Below, one piece after another: positions 7,194 to 15,788 of a stretch of DNA of 64,000 nucleotides. The stretch is from assembly GCA_938084585.1 (NCBI GenBank), contig CALKFF010000002.1, forward strand, positions 1 through 64,000, given 5' to 3'. The DNA comes from an uncultured Flavobacteriales bacterium (GTDB lineage Bacteria; Bacteroidota; Bacteroidia; Flavobacteriales_D; Sanyastnellaceae). The number at the start of each line of letters is the position of its first letter. Within the stretch, counting starts at the first letter, position 1. A model generated the notes under the pieces. The model saw nothing but the letters and a program-made list of their open reading frames with translations. It ran no database searches and was not told where the DNA came from. A program made the position numbers and the translations under genes.

Positions 7194-10007
7194 TCACTCG
7201 ACCACCACCGGCAGGCTCTGGACGCCTTGTGCCGTCCGCACCTGGGCGGTGTAACGGCCTGGTGCCAAGCCCTGGACAGACACCTCGCCTTGGGTTTGGA
7301 CAACTTTGACCTGGGCGCCGAGCACGTCGTACAACACGACCTCCACAAATCCGGCAGGGGTTTGGTCGAACGTCAACACAAAGGCCTCCCGGGCAGGGTT
7401 GGGAGAAAGTGAAATTGCCGCAGAGGCGACTTCGTCCAAGCTGGACGTGGCCAGGATGGTCACGGTGCGGACCACTTCGCCTTCGCAACCGGCACCGTCC
7501 CCTTCCAACACAGTGACGCTGCCGGAACCTGCATCTGCCCCCCATGTCACTTCGATGGACGTCGTGCCTTGGCCTGCCGTGACTTCGCCACCGACCACGC
7601 TCCAGGTGAACGTGGTGCCTGCAGCCCCATTGTAGGTGTACGTGGACACGGCGCCCGCATCGGGAAACAAGGGTCCTGAGATGGACCCCTCGCCCATGAA
7701 CACACAGGATCCGTCGTCGATGTTGGCCTCCATGTTGTAGTTGCAGGCGCCGTCTTCCATGCAGCCAGGCACGGCAAGCACACCTGCGCACATGCAGTCC
7801 TCGCCGACCACATCGAAAATGGTGGCCTCGTCTCCGTCATCGCACGGCTCACCAGGCACTTCGCACATGCCGTCGTCTGTGTTGGCTTCGGCGTCGTAGT
7901 TGCAGGCCTCCTCGTCGGTGCACCCAAAGATGGCGGGCAGGCAAAAGTTGTGCTCAATTTGGTCGCCGAAGTTGGGCTCGTCCATTTGGAAAAGCACCGT
8001 ACCGGAAGAGTCGACCGCCATGTAGTCGCCGTCCACACCGCATTGATTCCAAGCGGCCCCGTTCAGTCCATCGCCGTATTCGTCGGTCAACACGAACGTG
8101 TAGCACCCCTCGGTCAAGCATTGCTCGAAGACGTACTCCGATTCTTCGTCGGTGTAGGTGCCTGGCGCCAAAGACGCCACCACGGTGTCGGCAGAAACAA
8201 TCTCCCACCCCACTTCGTCCGGCCAGCAGTCGGTCAGGAGGGTCAACTGCACGTCAACGCAAGGGAAATCGCATGACCCGTCGTCGATCGTGGCGTCTGG
8301 GTTGTAGTTGTAGGCGGTTGGACCGGTGCACCCTGGAATCAGGGCGTCGCACGCAGGGGTCTCCACGACCACCACCTCGCTCGCCAACGAATCCACCGTG
8401 CAGTAGAACTCGTACACCGCATTGGGCTCGACCGCGTCAAACAGGTAGGTGTCTCCAGAGTTGATCGCCAACGAGTCGCACATCACCGCGGACGAGTCGG
8501 AAGTGTTGGACATGCACATGGTCGCCGTTGAACACAGGAACGAGCTCAGCTCCACCCCCAACTCAATCTGGGTCATGACTTCGGCCGATTCTGCGTCATA
8601 GACGCATGAGGTCGAGGCGTAAATGGAATCGGGCGCGCACTCGAGTGGGCCGCAGTTGGCCATCGCCAGATTCAAGGAGTTGAACGCGTTCAAACGTCCT
8701 CCTGTCACGGTCTCGCCAATCAAGTTGGACACTTCATCGGTGCCGTCCAAGATGTAACCCCGGACCAAATCCGCGGCCGCTTGAGGGTTGGACAACGCCA
8801 AGCCCATCAGATCCGGACAAGGCGCGCTGTACACCAAGGCGATGGCCCCAGCCACGCAAGGGCTTGCGAACGAGGTGCCGCTTGTGCTGCCGTAGCCTGA
8901 GGACCCGCTGGGCAAGTGCACTTGGTCGCCAGGTGCGCCCAGGTCGATGGTGGTCGCCCCGTAGCCCGAAAAGGTCCGCACGTCGTTGTCGTTGGTCGCC
9001 GTGACCGAGACCATGTAGGGAGAGCTGCAGCCGGTGGGCATGTCGCCTTGCGTGTCGATGTTGTACTGCGCGTTGGCCGTGGCACCGCAGTTCAAGATGC
9101 CCTGCGCGCCCAAGTCGTCGTAGTACGCGCACCACACGGGGTAGTTGGCCGGGTTGGCCAAGTCGATGCCCCAAGAGGCGTTGGTGGCCACCACAAAGGC
9201 ACCGCGGGCGCCGTCGCTCTCGTTGAAGATGGCCCGCATCTCGTACGGGTAGTTGTAGGCCGCAATGACGTTGGCTTCAGACAAGCCGTTTCCCATGTCC
9301 ACCTGCATGATGTCCACGTCCCAGTTCACGCCGACCCCACCGAGGCCGTTGTCGCCCGTGGCCCCGATCATGCCGGACACCGACGTGCCGTGGCCGCCAG
9401 CGGCGATGTTGTCGTCGTTGGATCCAGAATTCCATCCGTTGTAGTCGTCGACAAAGCCGTTGTCGTCGTCGTCGATGCCGTTGTCCGGAATTTCTGCAGT
9501 GTTCACCCAGTGGTTGTCGATCAAGTCGACGTGGTTGTAGTTGGAACCGCCGCCTTCCAGGACCGCCACCACGATGCGGGAACCGTCCGCGGCCGCGCCG
9601 CCTGTGGTGATGTCCCAAGCCAACTCAGAATCGATGTCGTGGTCGCCACTTTGAACGTGGTGCCACTGCTGAGGAAGCTGAGGGTCGTTGGGCTCGGTGT
9701 CCCGGTTTTCGACTTCGTGGTTGAACTGCGCCGCCTCCAAGAGGGGGTCGTTCTGCAACGCCCGAAGCACCGCCCAGTCCTGCGCAGACGTGGTCTCGCC
9801 TTGAACCCGCAACATGTGAATGTGGGCGCGCGGAGAAAGGGCTTGGGCCCATTCCAACCCGTGGGCAGAAGCGAATTTCTGCGCGTCCTGCTGGGCGTGA
9901 AACATCACAATGAATTCCCCAGGAATGTGCCCTTGGGCATTCATATTGGTTGCGCCGAGAAGGGCCAGCGTAAGCGCCCAACAGGCGCGGTCCAACTTCA
10001 AAAACAT
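7194..10007 (-). CDS. Secreted subtilisin-like S8 protease with GCTD-like repeats and T9SS tail
   Basis: 937 residues with a signal peptide (cut near 25) and an inhibitor-like propeptide (about 28-100). In the S8 domain (about 130-440) the catalytic His is in GGHGTSVSG (His206) and Ser in SGTSFASP (Ser379). The position of the usual catalytic Asp reads VAVLEGGG, i.e. Glu151. Three GCTD-like repeats follow, plus one domain with CYTFVLTDEYGDG shared with the two metalloproteases of this window. The last ~80 residues (LSPNP ... GRYTAQV) are a type A T9SS sorting domain, so export across the outer membrane is likely. The substrate is unknown. Whether the Glu keeps activity is open. A 26-base leader precedes the ATG. 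Confidence 0.9.
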   Translation of the reverse strand: MFLKLDRACWALTLALLGATNMNAQGHIPGEFIVMFHAQQDAQKFASAHGLEWAQALSPRAHIHMLRVQGETTSAQDWAVLRALQNDPLLEAAQFNHEVENRDTEPNDPQLPQQWHHVQSGDHDIDSELAWDITTGGAAADGSRIVVAVLEGGGSNYNHVDLIDNHWVNTAEIPDNGIDDDDNGFVDDYNGWNSGSNDDNIAAGGHGTSVSGMIGATGDNGLGGVGVNWDVDIMQVDMGNGLSEANVIAAYNYPYEMRAIFNESDGARGAFVVATNASWGIDLANPANYPVWCAYYDDLGAQGILNCGATANAQYNIDTQGDMPTGCSSPYMVSVTATNDNDVRTFSGYGATTIDLGAPGDQVHLPSGSSGYGSTSGTSFASPCVAGAIALVYSAPCPDLMGLALSNPQAAADLVRGYILDGTDEVSNLIGETVTGGRLNAFNSLNLAMANCGPLECAPDSIYASTSCVYDAESAEVMTQIELGVELSSFLCSTATMCMSNTSDSSAVMCDSLAINSGDTYLFDAVEPNAVYEFYCTVDSLASEVVVVETPACDALIPGCTGPTAYNYNPDATIDDGSCDFPCVDVQLTLLTDCWPDEVGWEIVSADTVVASLAPGTYTDEESEYVFEQCLTEGCYTFVLTDEYGDGLNGAAWNQCGVDGDYMAVDSSGTVLFQMDEPNFGDQIEHNFCLPAIFGCTDEEACNYDAEANTDDGMCEVPGEPCDDGDEATIFDVVGEDCMCAGVLAVPGCMEDGACNYNMEANIDDGSCVFMGEGSISGPLFPDAGAVSTYTYNGAAGTTFTWSVVGGEVTAGQGTTSIEVTWGADAGSGSVTVLEGDGAGCEGEVVRTVTILATSSLDEVASAAISLSPNPAREAFVLTFDQTPAGFVEVVLYDVLGAQVKVVQTQGEVSVQGLAPGRYTAQVRTAQGVQSLPVVVE

Positions 10008-10033
10008 GGTGTCACGGTTCTAGGTTCGTGGCG

Positions 10034-10041
10034 CGAAAGTA
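10034..10041 (-). promoter_or_regulatory. -7 box for the S8 protease gene
   Basis: TACTTTCG on the minus strand, one mismatch to TAnnTTTG, with a 26-base leader to the ATG at 10007. Confidence 0.45.
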
Positions 10042-10096
10042 CACGCCACCGCAGGCACAACCCACCCCCCATCTCAAAGGTTGCACCTGGGCGTCC

Positions 10097-12448
10097 TCAG
10101 AACCGCGTGTCGAAGCGCAGCATGACATGCCGCGGCGGCGCCATGATTCCGGGGCGGTTGCTGAGCACCGCGTTGTTCAGGTTGTTCACGACCAAGCTAA
10201 ACCGCTGCCCTTTCAGTGCCGTGTAGGTCAACCGGGCGTCCCAGCGCCGGGCCCCATTGGTGAATTGCTCCCGGTAATTGACCAACCCACTGACCAGTTC
10301 TTCAAAGTACCAATCCACCGCGTCGATGAAGCTCTCGTGGTTCAGGGCCACACCTGCCGTCCAAGGCCCTATGTCCCATTCCACGTCCACCTTGAGCGAG
10401 CCCTTGTTGCGGTACTTCAACAGAGACCCCGCCGCCACAAGGCTGTCGCGGGAGCTGCCCATGCTTTGGACCATGTTTTGAACGAAGATGTGCAAGCTGT
10501 CTTGGGCAGGGTCGCTGACCAGGTCTCCGGCGTAATTGAACGTTCCACCTGCGACCACACGCACCGGCACGCGCCCCACCCGACCCTGGCCAGCCACGCT
10601 CCCCTCCACACCGGCGATTCTTGTCCTGCCCAAATTGAGAGGCTGGAAGAAAAACTGGGGCACCCCATCGACGATGACGATGCTGCCCATGGAATCCGTC
10701 TCGGCTTGGAGGGTGTATTCGATCATGTCGTCGTAGTTGAGCACAAACGCCGACGCGTCCAACACCCAAGACTGGTCGCCAGATTTGATCTCGTGGACAA
10801 GCCCCAACTCCCAGTTGCTCCCCGATTCGTTTTGCAGGTCGAGGTTGCCCCGAATGTTGATGCCGTCCGTGAGCGTGCCTTCCACGTAGCGCTCTGCAAT
10901 GGACGCGAAGCGAAGGGACTCTCCGTACGACAACCTCACACGGGTCCTCTCGCCCAACCCACGGTTCACCCCAAACCGGAAAGTCGGCCCCGACGACTCC
11001 GAGTAAAACCCTGGGTTTTCGTTGGCCTCGGCCCTCACCCCAGCCGTCCATTTCCAGCGGTCTCGCTCCCAATCAATTTGGGCAAACACCGCGGGGTTGA
11101 ACGTCAGCAACTCGATGTCTGGGTACAACGAGGAAAAGGAGCTCTGGGCCGACGCGAAAGTTCCGACCTGGGCCAGGCTGTATTCACCCACCTCCCGCAC
11201 GTGTCGGTACTGCAGCATCGACAACGTGCTGGTCATGGAGGGCTCGGGACCGGAGCCGTACCGCGAGGTTTGGTACACCCTGGTTTGCAGGTGGTGGCTG
11301 CCTCCCTCTTGTGGGGTGCACGACGCCCACGCGTCGGCATGCCAATTGATCCACCGGTCCTCGCTCGACGTGCCTTCCATAGGGAGGTACGCACTTGTGG
11401 CGAAGTCGTCCCACAAAATGAACCGCCCCATTTGCTGGTATTGGGCTTGGACCGCTCCGCCAAATTGCCACGTCGAGGAGGGCTTCCACCGCGCTTTGAG
11501 GTGCCCGCGAAGCCGCTGCTCGTGGCCCACGGACAGGTAGGTCTTGTCGGAAAAGACACTCCCTCCTGCCACCACATCCACCTTCCCAAACCCCTGGCGA
11601 TGGGATACCTCCATGCCGTTAGACACAGGCGTGTAGCTGTCGCGCCACCAACGCCAATTGGCCGAATCCGGCGCTTGGTAGACGCCGTTGAAAACCGACA
11701 CGCGGGTTTCGGAGGTGTCCCCAGGCCACGCCGTCCGCATGTGAATGACCCCGTTGGACGCCCCTGAACCATACATCGCCGAGGCCGAGGATTTCACCAC
11801 CTCCACCTGATCCACGTGCTCCATGGGCAGGTAGGACCACCAAATCTCCCCCAAGTCGCCACTCAACAAAGGCAGGCCGTCGAGCAACATCTGCACACGG
11901 CTTCCCACACCGTAGCTGTACCCGCTGCCTCCGCGAATGCTGACTTGGCCGTCCAGGATGGACACGCCCGGCGTTTTGGCCACGAGCCCCTTGAGGTCGA
12001 GAGTGTTCGCGCTTTGGGCCAGATAAGGCTTCAACACCGCCACAGGGACGGTTTCCTCCGCCACGGTGGATCCCCGAATGCTGGCGGTGACCACCGCCTC
12101 GGACAAGGCCTCCGTGTTGGGCGCCATCACCACATTCATCCGGCCCGACTCAGGCAGAGCGTTGCAGTCCAGGGTCTGGGACGCGTACCCGACAAAGCGG
12201 ACCGTCACCGAACACGTCTCCCCACAGTCCACCGCCTCCACCGGGCGCAAGAATCGGCCCTGCACGTCTGTCAGTGTGTGCGTCAACTGCCCGTCGCACG
12301 ACCAACTGACCGTGGCGCCTGGAAGCGGCAACGTTTGGCCCTCCTCGGAAGTCACCACCGTCCACACCGCCTCTGGGCTGGACTGCCCCACCGCGACACC
12401 CGCGAACAAGGAAGCCAACATCGTGGCGAGACTGCGAGTCAAATTCAT
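10097..12448 (-). CDS. TonB-dependent outer membrane receptor
   Basis: 783 residues from the ATG at 12448 (a TTG three codons upstream is less likely). A signal peptide (MNLTRSLATMLASLFAGVAVGQ) is followed by a carboxypeptidase-regulatory-like domain (about 30-105; LPGATVSW, TDVQGRF), then a plug domain (about 130-245; VSIRGGSGYSYGVGSRVQMLLDG split by the usual motifs) and a ~540-residue beta-barrel ending in an aromatic residue (RFDTRF). Such receptors import ligands using TonB energy. There is no SusD partner next to it, so a glycan-utilisation pair is not supported; a siderophore, cofactor or metal ligand is possible. It is divergent from the lipoprotein gene at 12540. Confidence 0.9.
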   Translation of the reverse strand: MNLTRSLATMLASLFAGVAVGQSSPEAVWTVVTSEEGQTLPLPGATVSWSCDGQLTHTLTDVQGRFLRPVEAVDCGETCSVTVRFVGYASQTLDCNALPESGRMNVVMAPNTEALSEAVVTASIRGSTVAEETVPVAVLKPYLAQSANTLDLKGLVAKTPGVSILDGQVSIRGGSGYSYGVGSRVQMLLDGLPLLSGDLGEIWWSYLPMEHVDQVEVVKSSASAMYGSGASNGVIHMRTAWPGDTSETRVSVFNGVYQAPDSANWRWWRDSYTPVSNGMEVSHRQGFGKVDVVAGGSVFSDKTYLSVGHEQRLRGHLKARWKPSSTWQFGGAVQAQYQQMGRFILWDDFATSAYLPMEGTSSEDRWINWHADAWASCTPQEGGSHHLQTRVYQTSRYGSGPEPSMTSTLSMLQYRHVREVGEYSLAQVGTFASAQSSFSSLYPDIELLTFNPAVFAQIDWERDRWKWTAGVRAEANENPGFYSESSGPTFRFGVNRGLGERTRVRLSYGESLRFASIAERYVEGTLTDGINIRGNLDLQNESGSNWELGLVHEIKSGDQSWVLDASAFVLNYDDMIEYTLQAETDSMGSIVIVDGVPQFFFQPLNLGRTRIAGVEGSVAGQGRVGRVPVRVVAGGTFNYAGDLVSDPAQDSLHIFVQNMVQSMGSSRDSLVAAGSLLKYRNKGSLKVDVEWDIGPWTAGVALNHESFIDAVDWYFEELVSGLVNYREQFTNGARRWDARLTYTALKGQRFSLVVNNLNNAVLSNRPGIMAPPRHVMLRFDTRF

Positions 12449-12539
12449 GGCGTTCAAGGTGTTTCATCTTCAGCCCCCCAAGGGCAAATCCACTTGAAAC
12501 TTCTCCACGACCTTGCAAAAAGTCTTTCACACCCACGCG

Positions 12540-13568
12540 ATGCGAACCTTCCTGCTTTCAATCCTGGTGGTCCTGGCCTGGGCCGGCTGCCAATCCCCTC
12601 TCCCTGACGTGGTGCACAAGGACCTGCCGTGTTCCGTTCGAACCCTGGACGTGTTGGGGCCAGAGCACGTCCGTTTTGCAGGCTCCAACGGCTGGGTCGG
12701 ACAAACCTTGGACGGCGGAGCCACTTGGGACATGGCCCAATGGATGGCGCCCGACAGCACCCACCCTTCGTTCAGGGCTTCAGGCCTGTCCACCCACCAT
12801 TGGCATGCCGTGGGGATTGCCTCACCGGCATGGATTGCAAGGTGTCCGACAACCTCCATGGTGCCCGAATGGACCTACCACAACGCCGACAGTGCGATGT
12901 TTTTGGACGCCATGGTCTGGCTCGACAACCAACGGGCGTTGGTGTTTGGCGACGCGACCGAGGGCTGCTTCACGCTGTTGACCACCCACGACGCAGGCGC
13001 ACATTGGGAACGCCTGCCATGCGACGCGCTTCCCAACGCGCTGGAAGGTGAAGCGGCGTTTGCCGCGTCCAACGGCAACCTGGCTTGCCACGGCGACACC
13101 GTGTGGGTCTTCACCGGAGGGCTCACCTCGCGCTGCCTCCGATCGTTGGATGCCGGCGCATCTTGGACATCCATCGATTTGCCCGTCACGCAGGGATCAA
13201 GCATGACCGGTGTGTTCTCTGCGACCTTTCAAAACGCCCGCCAAGGATGGGCGATGGGCGGCAACTGGGAAGTTCCCGAGGACAACACAGGCAACCTCGC
13301 CGTCACCGCGGACGGCGGCACGACTTGGGAATTGCTTTCCGACGGCCGAGGCCCAGGGTACCGATCGAGCGTCGTGCATCACCCCACCCAAGCAGGCGCT
13401 TTGGTGGCCACCGGATTTGAGGGCTTGGACGTGAGCCTGGACGGCGGTCGGTCTTGGGCCCATCATTCAGACAGCAGCCACTACGTGGCCCGCTTTTCAC
13501 CGGACGGCCGTACTTTGTGGTTGGCCGGTGCCAAGCGGTTGACACGCATGGATTGGCCTTTGCAGTGA
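12540..13568 (+). CDS. Lipoprotein with BNR/Ycf48-like beta-propeller repeats
   Basis: 342 residues. The ATG at 12540 begins a lipoprotein signal with lipobox WAGC (Cys at 17). The body contains repeated Asp-box-type turns such as TLDGGATW, SLDAGASW, TADGGTTW and SLDGGRSW, as in BNR/Ycf48-like propellers. Bacteroidota proteins of this type are often annotated as oxidoreductases or photosystem assembly-like proteins without evidence, so I assign only the fold. One base separates its stop from the next gene, and the two are probably co-transcribed. Confidence 0.8.
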   Translation: MRTFLLSILVVLAWAGCQSPLPDVVHKDLPCSVRTLDVLGPEHVRFAGSNGWVGQTLDGGATWDMAQWMAPDSTHPSFRASGLSTHHWHAVGIASPAWIARCPTTSMVPEWTYHNADSAMFLDAMVWLDNQRALVFGDATEGCFTLLTTHDAGAHWERLPCDALPNALEGEAAFAASNGNLACHGDTVWVFTGGLTSRCLRSLDAGASWTSIDLPVTQGSSMTGVFSATFQNARQGWAMGGNWEVPEDNTGNLAVTADGGTTWELLSDGRGPGYRSSVVHHPTQAGALVATGFEGLDVSLDGGRSWAHHSDSSHYVARFSPDGRTLWLAGAKRLTRMDWPLQ

Positions 13569-13569
13569 C

Positions 13570-14853
13570 ATGGCCTACAACGCAGACCAAATTCATCGAC
13601 TTGCCCAAGACGTGGGACACACCTGCGGGATGGACATCACGTGCACCAAGGACTGCCAGGTGCTAAGCGACCAGCTCCGGACGTTCGACAGCAGGTACCC
13701 CGTGTCGGTGTCCACCTTGCGGCGGTTTTTTGGCTTGGTGGAGAACCAAGGCAAATTCTCCAAAACGACCCTCAACACCTTGGCAAGGTTCTGCGGGCAC
13801 ATGTCGTTCGAAGGTTGGGCTCGACAAGAAAAGTCCTCCGCGCCACCTGTGAGGCCCGCACCGCCTCCACGTGCAACCGTGCATGACCCCGCACAAGCCA
13901 AGTCGGACGAGGCCATGAAAGACGAGATGCGTCGGTTTTTGAAGGACCACGCAGACCCCGACCACTTTCGCCTGAACGCCACGCAGTTCAACGCATTCAA
14001 GGATTCCTGGTTTGAGCTTTACCGCCGTGGCACATTCAACATGGAGCTTTGGGGGGAATTCAAGAAGCTTCCACACATCCATCGGTTTGTGGTGGAGCAA
14101 TTCACGCCTCTGGACTTCATGAGTTCGTTTGGTCACCACATGATGGAAGAGTATCTGGCCATTGCAGAAACCAAGGAGCAAAAACTGTTTGGCAGGGGCG
14201 TCATCGCATCAGGCATGGTGGCCAGGGGAAAACCGTGGGCACAAATCGTTCCTTACATCTCGACAATCGATGATTTGTCGCCATCCCTCCATCCCCTGGT
14301 CCAAGCCCGTCAGTTGGGCATCGCACTGCTCATGCATTCTGAAATGGACACGCCCCAGGAGGAAAAAGAGCGGGTCCGACAACTTTGCTTGCGGGGGTTG
14401 CGCGACGACATCGAGATTTGGCCCCAATGGAGCCACCAGAACTGCTACTTCGCCTTCAACCTTGCCGACTGGGCCACCCTGGCCAAAGACCTGGAACTCG
14501 TCAGGGCATGCTCAGAAAACATCGAGCGCTTCAGATCCACCCAGGATTTGTACTCTCGAGACGAACGCATCGACGCCGTCGTCGACATGCGCATGTTGTG
14601 GAACAGGATGGTGCTCGGGGATTTCGCGTCGGCCAAACGGTATTTCCACGCCTTGAAGTGGAGCACCTTCCACACCATGGAAACCCGCGCTTTGAACATT
14701 TGGTATCAGGCGGCAAGGGCGTACTTCGTGCCGGAAGAATCGGAATTGGCGGTGGCTGAATTTTACCACGCCGGGATGCTCACAGGTTACAAGGGCTTTG
14801 TGAAGCGCATCAGCATGGACTTGATGGGGCCGATCTACGCCGGGCTGGCATAA
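13570..14853 (+). CDS. Uncharacterised helical protein with HTH-like N-terminal segment
   Basis: 427 residues, function not recognised. Residues about 45-85 (VSVSTLRRFFGLV ... SKTTLNTLARFCGH) resemble a helix-turn-helix-like segment that I have seen at the N-terminus of other Bacteroidota proteins. Residues ~85-120 are a Pro/Ala-rich linker. The rest (120-427) is predicted by eye to be helical, possibly TPR-like, with many aromatic residues and no signal peptide. It begins one base after the lipoprotein stop. A regulator or scaffold that senses through its C-terminal helices is a guess. Confidence 0.75.
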   Translation: MAYNADQIHRLAQDVGHTCGMDITCTKDCQVLSDQLRTFDSRYPVSVSTLRRFFGLVENQGKFSKTTLNTLARFCGHMSFEGWARQEKSSAPPVRPAPPPRATVHDPAQAKSDEAMKDEMRRFLKDHADPDHFRLNATQFNAFKDSWFELYRRGTFNMELWGEFKKLPHIHRFVVEQFTPLDFMSSFGHHMMEEYLAIAETKEQKLFGRGVIASGMVARGKPWAQIVPYISTIDDLSPSLHPLVQARQLGIALLMHSEMDTPQEEKERVRQLCLRGLRDDIEIWPQWSHQNCYFAFNLADWATLAKDLELVRACSENIERFRSTQDLYSRDERIDAVVDMRMLWNRMVLGDFASAKRYFHALKWSTFHTMETRALNIWYQAARAYFVPEESELAVAEFYHAGMLTGYKGFVKRISMDLMGPIYAGLA

Positions 14854-14881
14854 AAAAAGGCCGACCAGGGTCGACCTTCTT
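14853..14881 (+). terminator. Probable intrinsic terminator after the 427-residue protein gene
   Basis: AAGGCCGAC-CAGG-GTCGACCTT forms a 9-bp stem with one C-A mismatch, followed by CTTCT. The A run before it could make it work weakly on the other strand too. Confidence 0.6.
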
Positions 14882-14884
14882 CTA

Positions 14885-14898
14885 CAAACGAACGTTTG
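14885..14898. repeat. Palindrome CAAACG-AA-CGTTTG
   Basis: Perfect 6-bp inverted arms around a 2-base centre, in the 142-base gap between the 427-residue protein gene and the nitroreductase gene. A second inverted repeat, CCAAGGA ... TCCTTGG, lies at 14914-14948 with a spacer of about 21 bases. Their role is unknown; neither is followed by a T run. Confidence 0.4.
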
Positions 14899-14995
14899 GT
14901 TAAATGCCCCTCTCCAAGGACGAGACAAAAGTGGCATTCGTTCCTTGGGTAAGGGCTGATGAAAATCGGAATGAACTCATTTGAACTGAAAAAAA

Positions 14996-15760
14996 TCAAT
15001 GGGTGTGGAAAAACGTGCCACGCTCAAACCGGAAACGCGGCCCGTAGACCCCTTTCTCTGTTCGCTTTCCCGCCGACACCACCATGCAGATCTCGCTGCG
15101 ACGCGGCAACCCCAAGGTCCTCTTGACCCGGACGCTGTCCATGCCCTCCATGGGACACGTGTCGTACCCTTCCGCCCGCATCGCCAGCATGAAATGGGCT
15201 GCTGAGAGGGCCGTGCTCTTGTGGGACCACACGCGCATGTCCGCCCAACCAATGGGTTCCCTTGGGGTGGGCATCGACATCGCCCTCAGCGGAAACCACA
15301 CGCGCTTGATCCAGGCAAACACGCCCTGGGTGTATGCAATCTTGGTGATCTTCCGAAAGTACTGGTACGCCCGATCGGGGGTGTCTCCACGTCGGTCGAA
15401 CTCTTCAATCATCCAACGGTTGTTGCGTTTCCACAGGTCAGGACGCGCCACGAACACGAACAGTTCGGGGGCGGTGGACGCCGCAGGCTGGCCCAAACAA
15501 GCCTCCACCAAGGCCTTCTTTTTGTCAGGGCTTGAGACCCGATGTACTTCCCAGCATTGGAGGTTGGAACTGTTGGGGGCCTTGTGTGCTGCGTCGACGC
15601 AGCGATCCACCACCTCTTCCGGCACGACATCGGCTGAATAAATCCTCACGCTCCGACGGCTGTCCACCACCTGGTGGAACGCGTGGGCATCCAGCGGCGG
15701 CATCTCCATGGCAGGCATTGCCTCTCGGGACACCGCATCGAACATTTTCACTTTGACCAT
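14996..15760 (-). CDS. Nitroreductase-family flavoprotein
   Basis: 254 residues from the ATG at 15760. The FMN-binding signature RRSVRIYSADVVP near the N-terminus, the NSSNLQ segment, and CPMEGMD with the downstream GLPRRSEICMVVSAGKR match the nitroreductase fold, which uses FMN and NAD(P)H to reduce nitro compounds, quinones or related substrates. It is slightly longer than typical 200-220-residue members, with an insert around 130-170. A GTG start six codons upstream is possible but a -7-like box ends 5 bases before the ATG. The physiological substrate cannot be inferred from context. Confidence 0.88.
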   Translation of the reverse strand: MVKVKMFDAVSREAMPAMEMPPLDAHAFHQVVDSRRSVRIYSADVVPEEVVDRCVDAAHKAPNSSNLQCWEVHRVSSPDKKKALVEACLGQPAASTAPELFVFVARPDLWKRNNRWMIEEFDRRGDTPDRAYQYFRKITKIAYTQGVFAWIKRVWFPLRAMSMPTPREPIGWADMRVWSHKSTALSAAHFMLAMRAEGYDTCPMEGMDSVRVKRTLGLPRRSEICMVVSAGKRTEKGVYGPRFRFERGTFFHTH

Positions 15761-15765
15761 GGCGA

Positions 15766-15773
15766 CAAAGGTC
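15766..15773 (-). promoter_or_regulatory. -7-like box for the nitroreductase gene, leaderless spacing
   Basis: GACCTTTG on the minus strand, 5 bases before the ATG at 15760. Confidence 0.45.
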
Positions 15774-15788
15774 GCCACTCATTGCGCT

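Noticed and set aside
9960-12540. A SusC/SusD-type polysaccharide locus around the TonB receptor
   Set aside because: No SusD-like lipoprotein or glycosidase is adjacent; the neighbours are a protease and a BNR-type lipoprotein.
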